64,000 bases of DNA from JAUWCL01 sp964599375. GTDB taxonomy: Bacteria > Krumholzibacteriota > Krumholzibacteriia > Krumholzibacteriales > Krumholzibacteriaceae. Position 1 is the first letter of the stretch. Every line of letters starts with the position of its first letter. A program made the position numbers and the translations under genes. Below, one piece after another: positions 52,414-60,669 of the stretch. A model generated the notes under the pieces. The model saw nothing but the letters and a program-made list of their open reading frames with translations, searched no databases and had not been told where the DNA came from. The stretch covers positions 1-64,000 of the forward strand of contig CAZREW010000016.1 in NCBI GenBank assembly GCA_964599375.1, in the 5' to 3' direction.

Positions 52414-52635
52414 GCATTCTGGATCAAACTCTTCATGAGTTGAGCCCGCGGATATTTTACTCCAAAATCTTTCTCCTCACCAATCCAGCAGGGACTTCTA
52501 TTTGAATTATATCCGGTCTTTGCAGCAGTGTCAATGACAGTATCGAATTATAGCCAATACCACCTATCTTATATCTTACGCGCGGCCGGCGCGGCGGCCC
52601 CGGTAACTGCATGGCGTGGCCCCTCATGAGTCTTC
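52414..52635. other. Gene-free 3' region between the alsT stop and its terminator
   Basis: AT-rich, 222 nt; it includes a short repeat CTCTTCATGAGTTGAG near 52430. No gene, promoter or recognisable RNA seen. Confidence 0.5.
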
Positions 52636-54348
52636 CTAGCTTCCGAATAGCTTGTTCTTGTAGCGCTTGTGCGGCCTCGAGAAATAATCGACGGTCAGCC
52701 GCTTCACCACTCCCGAGAGAGCGAACAGCGCTATAAGGTTTGGGATCGCCATCATCCCGAGAGCCGTGTCTCCGAAGGCCCAGACGATCTCGAGAGAGAG
52801 GATGGCGGCGAGGAAATTCACGATGCAGAAGGCGACACGGTAGGGCATGATGAACCTGCGGCCGAAAAGGTACTCTATCGACCTGTCCCCGTAGTACGAC
52901 CAGGATATTGCCGTAGAAAAGGCGAAGAGGAAGACCGCTATCGTGACTATGTAGTTGCCTCCCCTTGTCACCGGCGCAAGGCCTGTCTGGAACGCCCACG
53001 CGGTAAGGGGAGATCCGTTCTGGAGCATCCCGCCCGACAGCTGGACATCCGCCACGGGAACGGGTGTCCCGGACAGGTCGGTGAAGGCGGGAGTGCCGTC
53101 CGCGGCGACGTCGCAGACTCCGTCGAAAGGTTCGCTGCCGAGCATGACCACGGCATCGTCGACGAAGCTGTCGTTCCGGACGAACGTGACGCTGTGAACC
53201 CGTCCGCCGCTGATATGGAAGGCGCCGGTCTTGAGGGCCGAATCATCGATATGCCCGTTCGCCCCGATAGACGCCGAGTCGACCAGTATCGTTATTGCGG
53301 ACTGTTTCGTGAAGGGCACCGCCTCGACCTTCTTGCCGTGCCATACGCCGACGGTGACGATCACGAGCCCCGTCAGGGTGCATATCAGGAGGGTGTCGAT
53401 GTATGGTCCCATCATCGCCACGAGGCCCTCGCGGACCGGTTCGTCGGTCTTGGCCGCGGCGTGGGCGATCGGCGCGCTTCCCTGCCCGGCCTCGTTGGAG
53501 AAGATGCCCCTCTTGACTCCCCATACCATCATGAACATGAAGGTGGAGCCGAAAAACCCTCCGATACCGGCCTTCGCCGTGAAGGCATCGCGGAATATCG
53601 TCAAGAACGCCGCCGGTATCTTCGGCGCGTTGAGCAGGAGCACGGTGATTGCGCCGACGAAGTAGATTATTGTCATAAACGGTACGAGCCTGCTTGTGAC
53701 CATGCCTATCCGCTTGATGCCACCGATGATCACCATGGCCACGAGCGAAGCGCTCACGGCTCCCGTTATCCAGGTCGGTATCCCGAAATCACTCCTGAAC
53801 GAGTCGGCGACGGTAAAGGCCTGTACCGCGTTGCCGCTGCCGAAAGAGGAGATCACGGCGCATGCCGCGAATATTATGGCGAGCCATTTCCAGTTCCTTC
53901 CCATCCCCTTCTCTATATAGTACATCGGCCCGCCGGAGACCGTCCCGTCCTGGTGGATGTCGCGATAGTGATTACTCAGAGTGCATTCGGTGTACTTCGA
54001 TGCGCAGCCGAGCACGGCCGTCACCCACATCCAGAAGAGGGCTCCGGGGCCGCCGTAATGGATCGCCGTAGCTACACCGGAGATATTCCCGATGCCTATC
54101 GTGGCTGACAGGGCCGAGGTGAGAGCCTGAAAATGGTTTATCTCGCCCTTGTCCTTCGGATTGTCGTAGTAGCCCGAGATGATCGCCAGGCTGTGCGAGA
54201 CCTTGCGTATCTGGATGATCCTCATACGGACGGTCAGGAAGATCCCGGTGCCCAGCAGGAGGACGACGAAGTAGGGGAGCGCGGCGGGCCAGTCCCATAT
54301 GTACTTGTATACCGAATCGACTACCTGTTTGATCGTATCGCTGTTCAT
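52636..54348 (-). CDS. Sodium:alanine/glycine symporter (AGCS/AlsT) with periplasmic insertion
   Basis: 570 residues. AGCS marks: FQALTSALSATIGIGNISGVATAI, GGPMYYIEKGMGRNWKWLA, GVKRGIFSNEAGQGSAPIAHAAA and AISWSYYGDRSIEYLFG. About residues 340-460 form a beta-rich insert (ALKTGAFHISGG to GLAPVTRGGN) between TM helices, lengthening the protein from the usual ~450-500. It imports alanine or glycine with Na+. It follows the NSS gene by 33 nt on the same strand. Confidence 0.93.
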   Translation of the reverse strand: MNSDTIKQVVDSVYKYIWDWPAALPYFVVLLLGTGIFLTVRMRIIQIRKVSHSLAIISGYYDNPKDKGEINHFQALTSALSATIGIGNISGVATAIHYGGPGALFWMWVTAVLGCASKYTECTLSNHYRDIHQDGTVSGGPMYYIEKGMGRNWKWLAIIFAACAVISSFGSGNAVQAFTVADSFRSDFGIPTWITGAVSASLVAMVIIGGIKRIGMVTSRLVPFMTIIYFVGAITVLLLNAPKIPAAFLTIFRDAFTAKAGIGGFFGSTFMFMMVWGVKRGIFSNEAGQGSAPIAHAAAKTDEPVREGLVAMMGPYIDTLLICTLTGLVIVTVGVWHGKKVEAVPFTKQSAITILVDSASIGANGHIDDSALKTGAFHISGGRVHSVTFVRNDSFVDDAVVMLGSEPFDGVCDVAADGTPAFTDLSGTPVPVADVQLSGGMLQNGSPLTAWAFQTGLAPVTRGGNYIVTIAVFLFAFSTAISWSYYGDRSIEYLFGRRFIMPYRVAFCIVNFLAAILSLEIVWAFGDTALGMMAIPNLIALFALSGVVKRLTVDYFSRPHKRYKNKLFGS

Positions 54349-54381
54349 CTGGCGCTCCCTAGCTGAACGTAAGCAGCGGCA

Positions 54382-55728
54382 TCAGCCCGCCACAAGATCC
54401 TTTATCAAGAAGAAAAGCACGATGGCTATCGCGACCGGGCAGAAGAATCTCAGAAAGAGGAGGATCAGCGGAGCCCAGGAGCTGTAGCCCGGGCATCCTT
54501 CCTCTATCTCTGCGGTCGATCTTGCCCTCTGCCATACCCAGCCGAAGAAGATGGAGATGAAGACCGCCCCGACGGCGAGCATCACGTTTCCGAAGAGCCA
54601 GTCCATGAACCCGAAGAAGCTCATGCCGACGAGCGGCAGCTCTCCGAGCCAGCCGACCGCTCCGAACGAGAGGGCCGAGGGTATCCCGAACAGAAAGGCC
54701 GCGGCGGCCACGAACCAGACGGCTCTCCTTCTCAGTATATGCTTCTCGTCCACCAGGAAGGCGGTGACTACCTCGAGCAGTGATATGGTCGAGGTCAGCG
54801 CGGCGACGCTGAGCAGAAGGAAGAACGACGCTCCTATAAGTGTCCCGCCCGGCAGTTTCGCGAAGATCACGGGGAGGACGTCAAAAACGAGCCTCGGCCC
54901 CGCGTCGGGACTGAAGCCGGCGAAGAAGAGGGCGGGGAAGATGAGAAGCCCGGCCATCACCGCAATAAGCGTGTCGAAAAACGAGACGTAGATGCCGGAA
55001 GTGACTATGTTGTCCTTCTTCGAAAGGTAGCTGCCGTAGGTTATCATTGCTCCCATGCCGAGGCTGAGCGAGAAGAACGCCTGTCCGAGCGCGGCGAGGA
55101 CGGTCTTTCCGGTCACCTTACTGAAATCAGGCTTGAGGTAGAACGAGAGTCCTTTCGACGCTCCCTCGAGAGTAACAGAGCGGATGATCAGGACGACCAT
55201 CAGCACGAACAGCAGGGGCATAAGTATCTTGGCCCATCTCTCGATGCCGTTTCGCACGCCTCCCTGGACGACGAGCACGGTGAGCACCACGAAGAGGAGC
55301 AGGAGCGGGACCGTATGGGCCGGATCCGCCGTGTAATCAGAGAATGAAGCGGTGCTGTGGGAGACGGTCTTCGCGATGTAACCGACTGTGACGCCGGCGA
55401 TAACGCAGTAATATGACAGGATGGCCAGCCCCGTGAATACGCCCATGAACCCGACCAGCCTCCAGGCGCTATCTGGCCTGATCGTCTCGAAGGCGCCGAC
55501 CGGGTCCTTCCTCGTGTGCCTCCCGATCGAGAGTTCCGCTATCATCACCGGCAGGCCGATGAGCAGTATGCACAGGAGATAGATGAACAGGAAGGCCGCG
55601 CCCCCGTTCTCTCCGGCCGTGTAAGGGAATCTCCAGATGTTTCCCAGCCCTATGGCGGAGCCGGCAGCGGCCAGGATGAAGCCGATCTTGGAGCTCCATT
55701 CCCCCCTTTCAGACGGACTCGCTGACAA
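54382..55728 (-). CDS. Neurotransmitter:sodium symporter family transporter
   Basis: 448 residues from TTG 55728 (AAGGAGG 6 nt upstream). NSS marks: WSSKIGFILAAAGSAIGLGNIWRFPYTA in TM1 with the unwound GN-IWRFP segment, YYCVIAGVTVGYIAK in TM3, SLSLGMGAMITYGSYL in TM6, about 11-12 helices like LeuT/MhsT. It co-transports an amino acid with Na+. Substrate not predictable. Confidence 0.95.
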   Translation of the reverse strand: MSASPSERGEWSSKIGFILAAAGSAIGLGNIWRFPYTAGENGGAAFLFIYLLCILLIGLPVMIAELSIGRHTRKDPVGAFETIRPDSAWRLVGFMGVFTGLAILSYYCVIAGVTVGYIAKTVSHSTASFSDYTADPAHTVPLLLLFVVLTVLVVQGGVRNGIERWAKILMPLLFVLMVVLIIRSVTLEGASKGLSFYLKPDFSKVTGKTVLAALGQAFFSLSLGMGAMITYGSYLSKKDNIVTSGIYVSFFDTLIAVMAGLLIFPALFFAGFSPDAGPRLVFDVLPVIFAKLPGGTLIGASFFLLLSVAALTSTISLLEVVTAFLVDEKHILRRRAVWFVAAAAFLFGIPSALSFGAVGWLGELPLVGMSFFGFMDWLFGNVMLAVGAVFISIFFGWVWQRARSTAEIEEGCPGYSSWAPLILLFLRFFCPVAIAIVLFFLIKDLVAG

Positions 55729-55786
55729 TTCGAACCTCCTTCTGTGACGCTTTCGTCCGTATGGAGCGTATCAGGGAAGACCGTAC

Positions 55787-55792
55787 ATTATA
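55787..55792 (-). promoter_or_regulatory. Perfect -10 box upstream of the NSS gene
   Basis: TATAAT on the minus strand 59 nt before the NSS TTG; the best -35 at 17 nt (AATATC) is weak. It could give the NSS-alsT pair its own promoter. Confidence 0.4.
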
Positions 55793-55816
55793 CGGGGAAA
55801 ACGCCGCAAGATATTT

Positions 55817-56761
55817 TCAGGCAGCGGCGCGGGGCTCCGCTCTCTTCTGCGAGAGCCACAGGCCAGTCAGCACGACCGCGCTGCCGGCCAGGAACCATAA
55901 GGTCACTTCCTCGTCGAACAGGAGCCAGCCGAACAGCGCCGCAAAAGGCGGGTTGAGATAGATGAAAGAGGCTACGGATGAAGCGGGAAGGTGCCGCAGC
56001 GCGAGGTTCCAGATGAAGAATCCGAGCAGCGTGCTGGCGAAGCTCAGGTATGCCAGGGCGAACCAGTGCGAGGGATCCATGGAGAACATCCTGCCGAAGA
56101 ATCCGGGAGTCGCGAGAAAGAGCAGCGGCAGTGTGCCGATCACGACCGGGAGGCAGGTAACGACCCAGGGGGACCTGCTCTCGAGGAGGTCCTTTCCGAG
56201 TATCGTGTAGAACGACCAGCTCAGCGGAGCCAGCGTCGCTATCAGCATGTACTTCATATCGGCGTTCTTTACACCGGTGACCAGGCCCATGCCTATCCGT
56301 CCCCATCTCAGCACGATGATGAGGCCGGCGAAGGCTATCAGCATCCCGGCGATCCTTCTGGCGACCACCTTTTCCCTCAGGAAGAGTATCGCGAGGACGA
56401 GAGTGAAAAGAGGCGAAAGGGTGGTCACGAGGGCGGCCGCACCCGGCTTTATCTCGCTCTGGGCGAGATATAAGAAATAATTGTATCCCGTGACCCCTGT
56501 GAGCCCCATCCCGGCGAGTTTCAAGGGAGACATCCTCAGAGTCTCGAAAGTCTCCTTCCTCAGGCGGCTCCTCGACATGAGGCAGGCCCCTCCCACGATG
56601 AAGACCGGGAGGAACCTCGCCAGGACGAGCTCCATCGGCTCGAAGATCTCCCGGAGGTGCTTTATGGCAGTGAAGGCGTTGGACCAGATGACGAATAGTC
56701 CAATCATCATGAGCCTTACCGCCCAGGGCTGGAGGCCGTTTTTCGAGGAATCCTGAGGCAC
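55817..56761 (-). CDS. EamA/DMT-superfamily transporter
   Basis: About 314 residues with ten TM helices in two EamA repeats (FVIWSNAFTAIKHLREIFEPMELVLARF first; YMLIATLAPLSWSFYTILGK second). A GTG at 56761 with GGAAGGA upstream is my preferred start; an upstream ATG at 56842 would add about 27 residues without a good binding site. DMT proteins export amino acids or other metabolites. It is first of three transporters on the minus strand. Confidence 0.88.
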   Translation of the reverse strand: MPQDSSKNGLQPWAVRLMMIGLFVIWSNAFTAIKHLREIFEPMELVLARFLPVFIVGGACLMSRSRLRKETFETLRMSPLKLAGMGLTGVTGYNYFLYLAQSEIKPGAAALVTTLSPLFTLVLAILFLREKVVARRIAGMLIAFAGLIIVLRWGRIGMGLVTGVKNADMKYMLIATLAPLSWSFYTILGKDLLESRSPWVVTCLPVVIGTLPLLFLATPGFFGRMFSMDPSHWFALAYLSFASTLLGFFIWNLALRHLPASSVASFIYLNPPFAALFGWLLFDEEVTLWFLAGSAVVLTGLWLSQKRAEPRAAA

Positions 56762-56886
56762 CAGAAGAAATCCTTCCAGACTTCGCGTAGCGGCTTGAAA
56801 CGGCGAGAACGTATGTGGTATAATAAGACACAGCAGGGTCAATAGTACAGCAACTTGTGAGACGACATCGAAAGGAAGTGACCACG

Positions 56887-57249
56887 ATGTTGAGACGTCT
56901 GACCCTGGTCCTGCTGTTGACAGCTCTTGTCGCCGGCAGCGCCGACGCGAGTATATATCGCGGAAAGAGGGGGCGCGTGTATTGTCGCAGACAGGGGCTG
57001 ATCCTTTATCTGCACAGCGACGCGCTGAAGATCTACGAACAGTACGGATATCCCATCCACAGGCTCCGCATAAGGGGGATCGACGAGACCCAGGAGCGCT
57101 GGACCTACTACGAGGCTGGACGGGAGTTCTTCTTCGACGAGGATCAGAAGCTCGTAAGGACGAGGGAGTTCTTCCCTGAATACAAGAGGGAACGGATCAC
57201 AGGCGGCAAGCCCCGGCAGGTCCGGAATCCGCATCCGGGAAGATTCTAG
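56887..57249 (+). CDS. Small exported protein of unknown function
   Basis: 120 residues from ATG 56887 behind AAGGAAGTGACC. Signal peptide RLTLVLLLTALVAGSADAS, mature part about 98 residues, basic and rich in Arg and Tyr (RGKRGRVYCRRQGLILYLHS, YEQYGYPIHRLRIRG, GREFFFDEDQKLV). No family recognised. The only nearby feature is the structured region that follows it. Confidence 0.75.
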   Translation: MLRRLTLVLLLTALVAGSADASIYRGKRGRVYCRRQGLILYLHSDALKIYEQYGYPIHRLRIRGIDETQERWTYYEAGREFFFDEDQKLVRTREFFPEYKRERITGGKPRQVRNPHPGRF

Positions 57250-57286
57250 GGTAGCCGCCTATATCGGGTTCGCGGGAGAGTGAAGT

Positions 57287-57468
57287 GGGTGACTCACCTC
57301 ACCCGGGAAAGGGCAGGGGCCGTAAGCCCCGTGCCGCTTTCCCGGAAGAAGAGAAGGGGGACAGGTCCCGGCTGAAGACGGTGCCGCTCCAGGATGCTAT
57401 TTCCACGGCGCCGCAGCCGGTCCGGTTCGGAGTAGCCGGGACCAGGCCCCCGTTCTCTTTCATTTTTT
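57287..57468 (+). ncRNA. Extended structured region, candidate 3' UTR or non-coding RNA ending in a terminator
   Basis: Three structures follow in order. A: GGGTGA/TCACCC (57287-57304). B: a long hairpin 57303-57345 with CCGGGAAAG/CTTTCCCGG, GGCA/TGCC and GGGGC/GCCCC around a CGTAA loop (18 bp, two single-base bulges). C: 57356-57451 with GGGGG/CCCCC and GGTCCCGGCT/AGCCGGGACC closing a multi-branch loop that includes GGTGCC/GGCGCC. C runs into a pyrimidine tract and six T (57463-57468). A and B share two bases and may be alternatives. No match to a riboswitch class I know was found on either strand. The gene-free gap 57250-57595 is otherwise a promoter for lat. Confidence 0.55.
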
Positions 57469-57472
57469 AAGG

Positions 57473-57501
57473 TTGGATTAATCCGTTAAATCTGATATAT
57501 T
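57473..57501 (+). promoter_or_regulatory. Sigma70-type promoter for lat with overlapping palindrome
   Basis: TTGGAT (57473-57478), a 17-nt spacer and TATATT (57496-57501) lie about 95 nt before the lat ATG. A perfect 10-bp palindrome GGATTAATCC (57475-57484) overlaps the -35 box and could be an operator. Confidence 0.6.
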
Positions 57502-57595
57502 TTCTCGGCCCGTGCCCGGTGTCCGGGTCTGTCTTTATAAGGTGTAAACGTGCGATCGTTGTCTTTTAGAGCGACTTTTCCAGAAGAGGTGTTCA

Positions 57596-58969
57596 ATGAG
57601 CGGAAAAGGCATCAAAGTGGCCCCGGGAGATGTCCACAAGACTCTAGAGCGTAATATGCTGGTGGATGGTTTTCCATTCGTCCTCGATCTCGAGAAGAGC
57701 CACGGCAGCTGGCTGTGCGATGCGGTCACCGGCAAGGAATATCTGGATTTCTTCACCTTTTTCGCCTCGAGCGCGCTCGGTTACAACCATCCTGCGCTCA
57801 CGAGCGACGAATTCCTCGCCGGGCTCGGCCGGGTGGCCGTGAACAAGGTCTCCAATTCCGATCTCTATACGACAGAGATGGCCGAGTTCGTAGCGACTTT
57901 CGCTCGCGTCGCCGCTCCAGCGAACCTGCAGCACCTCTTCTTCATAAGCGGCGGAGCTCTCGCGGTCGAGAACGCCCTCAAGGCGGCCTTCGACTGGAAG
58001 GTCCGGAAAAATTTCGCGAAGGGGTACAAGGAGGAAAAGGGGCATAAGGTGATCCATTTCCGCGAGGCGTTCCACGGGCGCACCGGTTACACCATGTCGC
58101 TGACAAATACCGACCCCGCCAAGGTCAACTACTATCCCAAGTTCGACTGGCCGAGGATAGACAATCCCAAGATCATCTTCCCGCTCGAGGACCATCTCGA
58201 CGAGGTGATCGCCGCTGAGAAGAGCGCGATAGGGCAGATCGAGAAGGCGATAGCCGCCGACGGCGATGATATAGCGGCCATCATCATCGAGCCTGTCCAG
58301 GGCGAGGGAGGGGACAACCACTTCCGCCCGGAGTTCTTCAGGGAGCTGCGCAGGATCGCCGACGAGCACGAGATCATACTGATCTTTGACGAGGTGCAGA
58401 CGGGGGTCGGCATCACCGGAAAGATGTGGGCACACCAGAACTTCGGGGTCGAGCCCGATATCATCTGCTTCGGAAAGAAGACACAGGTCTGCGGCATCGC
58501 CGCGAGCGACCGCCTCAACGAGGTCGACAGCGTCTTCAAGGTCTCGAGCAGGATCAACTCCACATGGGGAGGGAACCTCGTCGACATGTTCAGGGCCAGG
58601 AAGATACTCGAGGTCATCGAGGAGGAGAAACTCGTCGAGAACGCCGCGAAGATGGGAAAGCTCCTGCAGGATTCGCTACGGGGATTCGAGAAGAAGTACG
58701 CGGGATTCGTCAGCAACGTCCGCGGCCTGGGGCTCTTCTGCGCCTTCGACCTTCCCGACTCGGCGTGCAGGGACACTTTCATCACTACGACGATGAAGAA
58801 GGGTCTCGTGGTCCTCAAATGCGGGCCCCGCACGATCAGGTTCCGCCCGCCTCTGAACGTGACCGGGGAAGAGATCGGGAAAGCCGCCGCCATACTGGAT
58901 ATGGCTCTCGCCGAGTCCGGCAAGGCAGTCTGCGACGGCGATGTGTCTGGAACCGTGCATACCGAATAA
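57596..58969 (+). CDS. lat: L-lysine 6-transaminase
   Basis: 457 residues, class III PLP aminotransferase of the lysine-epsilon type: LDFFTFFASSALGYNHPAL, FISGGALAVENALKAAFDWK, FREAFHGRTGYTMSLTNT, IIIEPVQGEGGDNHF, LIFDEVQTGVG, and the PLP lysine in CFGKKTQVCGI (Lys294 or 295). It moves the epsilon-amino group of lysine to 2-oxoglutarate, giving 2-aminoadipate semialdehyde (cyclising to piperideine-6-carboxylate). No dehydrogenase gene for the next step lies nearby. It has its own promoter and ends at a bidirectional terminator. Confidence 0.95.
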   Translation: MSGKGIKVAPGDVHKTLERNMLVDGFPFVLDLEKSHGSWLCDAVTGKEYLDFFTFFASSALGYNHPALTSDEFLAGLGRVAVNKVSNSDLYTTEMAEFVATFARVAAPANLQHLFFISGGALAVENALKAAFDWKVRKNFAKGYKEEKGHKVIHFREAFHGRTGYTMSLTNTDPAKVNYYPKFDWPRIDNPKIIFPLEDHLDEVIAAEKSAIGQIEKAIAADGDDIAAIIIEPVQGEGGDNHFRPEFFRELRRIADEHEIILIFDEVQTGVGITGKMWAHQNFGVEPDIICFGKKTQVCGIAASDRLNEVDSVFKVSSRINSTWGGNLVDMFRARKILEVIEEEKLVENAAKMGKLLQDSLRGFEKKYAGFVSNVRGLGLFCAFDLPDSACRDTFITTTMKKGLVVLKCGPRTIRFRPPLNVTGEEIGKAAAILDMALAESGKAVCDGDVSGTVHTE

Positions 58970-59000
58970 GTAACGATGCGTTTTCATACGTGCGTGCAAA

Positions 59001-59036
59001 AATAAAAGAGCCTTCCTATCCGGGAAGGCTCTTTGT
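59001..59036. terminator. Bidirectional terminator between lat and the FmdB gene
   Basis: A 12-bp perfect stem AAAGAGCCTTCC/GGAAGGCTCTTT with a 6-nt loop. The T-tract is short on the plus strand (CTTTG) but good on the minus strand (TTTTATTTTT). Confidence 0.9.
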
Positions 59037-59061
59037 ATATCCTTCATCTTTTCCGGACTTC

Positions 59062-59334
59062 TCACCCGCCGCAGTCCTTTTTATTGGAGCAGCCTTCGCA
59101 CGCCGGTGACGAAGGCGCCGGCTTCTCCTCGGCGAGCTTCTTCTTGGAGTAATCATCGCTCCGGTAGTCGGTCCTGTAGAAACCCGATCCCTTTAGGATG
59201 TGCCCGACCGGATGTATCACGCGGAATATCTTCCCCCTGCACTCGGGGCACCGCTTTCTGGGAGGATCGGATATCTTCTGCTCTATCTCGAAGATGTGCC
59301 TGCATTTTTCGCATTCGTAAGTATATGTCGGCAT
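59062..59334 (-). CDS. FmdB-family zinc-ribbon protein
   Basis: 90 residues from MPTYTYECEKC. Zinc-ribbon cysteines CEKC and CPEC in the FmdB/CxxC_CXXC_SSSS pattern, followed by GSGFYRTDYRS, a conserved block, and an extra CEGCSNKKDC cluster at the end. Family role is regulatory or unknown. Confidence 0.93.
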   Translation of the reverse strand: MPTYTYECEKCRHIFEIEQKISDPPRKRCPECRGKIFRVIHPVGHILKGSGFYRTDYRSDDYSKKKLAEEKPAPSSPACEGCSNKKDCGG

Positions 59335-59479
59335 ATTCGGCTCCAATCTATCATCATATCCCGTCCAGCTCCCGGTCATGATAATCTACAATCCCGGGCC
59401 GGCGAAATCAAGTCCCCGGGGGCAGGCGGTGGGCAAAGATGCCCGGGCGCATTATAACCTTAAGAGAGACAAGGTGTTA

Positions 59480-59509
59480 TTGACATTAAAGCTTTCACGG
59501 TGATAAAAT
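59480..59509 (+). promoter_or_regulatory. Sigma70 promoter for the GT2-DUF2304-flippase-M14 operon
   Basis: TTGACA (59480-59485), 18-nt spacer and TAAAAT (59504-59509), about 67 nt before the GT2 start. Confidence 0.7.
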
Positions 59510-59575
59510 CGTATCCTATGCACGGCCCCGGAACCAGGTCCGGCCCTGGATGTCTGAAGCGAAAGGCCATACCGG

Positions 59576-60277
59576 ATGAGACTGCTGGCCCTGATCCCCG
59601 CGTATAATGAGGAAGGCAATATCGAGAAGCTAGTCGACGGGGTCAGGGCGGAACTGCCCGAAGCGGATATCCTCGTCGTCAACGACTGCTCGACCGACAG
59701 TACGGACCGGATCCTCTCGTCCACCGGAGGGATCAGGTACCTCGACCTGCCGTTCAATATGGGCATCGGAGGCGTGGTCCTGGCGGGGTTCAACTATTTT
59801 CTGGATAACGGGTATGATACTCTCGTCAGGCTTGATGGTGACGGTCAGCACCCCCCCGCAGAAGCGGCAAAACTGGTCTCAGCCGTAAGGCAGGAGGGGG
59901 TGGACGCCGTGATCGGGTCGAGGTATCTCGGCGGTGACGCCGAATATTCCTCCAGGATGCGCATGCTCGGTATCAAGCTGCTCGATCGCCTCAGCGCCGT
60001 GATCCTCGGCAAGAGATTCGCCGACAACACTTCGGGATTCCGGGCGTTCAACCGGAACGCCATCGAATACCTTGTAAAAGACTACCCCTCCGATTATCCT
60101 GAACCGGAAGAGGTCTATCTGCTTACCAGGGGCGGGTTCAACATCATCGAAGTGCCGGTCAAGATGCTGAGCCGCGAAGCGGGCGTCTCGTCGATAAGCG
60201 CGCTGAACACTTATTACTACCTGATAAAGGTGCTTCTGACCATATTCGTAAAGTACATGATCGGAGGAAGGAATTGA
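59576..60277 (+). CDS. Glycosyltransferase family 2 (DPM1/polyprenyl-phosphate mannosyltransferase-like)
   Basis: 233 residues: MRLLALIPAYNEEGNIEKLV, ILVVNDCSTDST, NMGIGGVVLAGFNY, DTLVRLDGDGQHPP (DxD), DAVIGSRYLGG and a C-terminal FADNTSGFRAFN. The form without TM helices resembles dolichol- or undecaprenyl-phosphate sugar transferases. Its stop overlaps the TTG of the DUF2304 gene by 4 nt. Confidence 0.93.
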   Translation: MRLLALIPAYNEEGNIEKLVDGVRAELPEADILVVNDCSTDSTDRILSSTGGIRYLDLPFNMGIGGVVLAGFNYFLDNGYDTLVRLDGDGQHPPAEAAKLVSAVRQEGVDAVIGSRYLGGDAEYSSRMRMLGIKLLDRLSAVILGKRFADNTSGFRAFNRNAIEYLVKDYPSDYPEPEEVYLLTRGGFNIIEVPVKMLSREAGVSSISALNTYYYLIKVLLTIFVKYMIGGRN

Positions 60278-60651
60278 ACCACATCTACTACATGACGAGG
60301 GTCCAGTTCTTCAGCGTTCTGGGAGCCGTGTTTCTGCTCGCAACGCTCATATGGCTGATCCGGCGGAAGAAACTGCTAGTGGAGTATTCGATCCTCTGGC
60401 TCGGCATCTTCTTCGTCTTTATCCTGATCGCGATATTCGGCGAGCTTCTCGGCCGCTTCTCGGCCTTCTTCGGGATACTGTATCCGCCCGCCGCGCTGTT
60501 CATAATACTCCTGACCGGCGTCTTTCTCCTTCTGCTCTGTTTTTCCGTCGTGATTTCCGAACTGAAAAGGAAACTGAACGACCTTGCCGTCTACAACGCG
60601 CTTCTCGACGAGAGGCTCAGGTTGCTGGAGAAAGAGATGGGGAGGGGCTGA
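60274..60651 (+). CDS. DUF2304 family membrane protein
   Basis: 125 residues with three TM helices (about 10-28, 38-56, 63-90) and the family end RKLNDLAVYNALLDERLRLLEKE. DUF2304 genes regularly follow GT2 genes, as here with a 4-nt TTGA overlap, suggesting a partner in lipid-linked sugar transfer. TTG start behind GGAGGAAGG. Confidence 0.93.
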   Translation: MNHIYYMTRVQFFSVLGAVFLLATLIWLIRRKKLLVEYSILWLGIFFVFILIAIFGELLGRFSAFFGILYPPAALFIILLTGVFLLLLCFSVVISELKRKLNDLAVYNALLDERLRLLEKEMGRG

Positions 60652-60669
60652 CCAGCCCGGAGGATTCCA

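Noticed and set aside
57250..57595. Lysine (L-box) or cobalamin riboswitch upstream of lat
   Set aside because: The conserved L-box AGAGGNGC and GGCGAAAG-type elements and the cobalamin GCCACUG-type element are absent; the T-tract also lies before the lat promoter, not after it.
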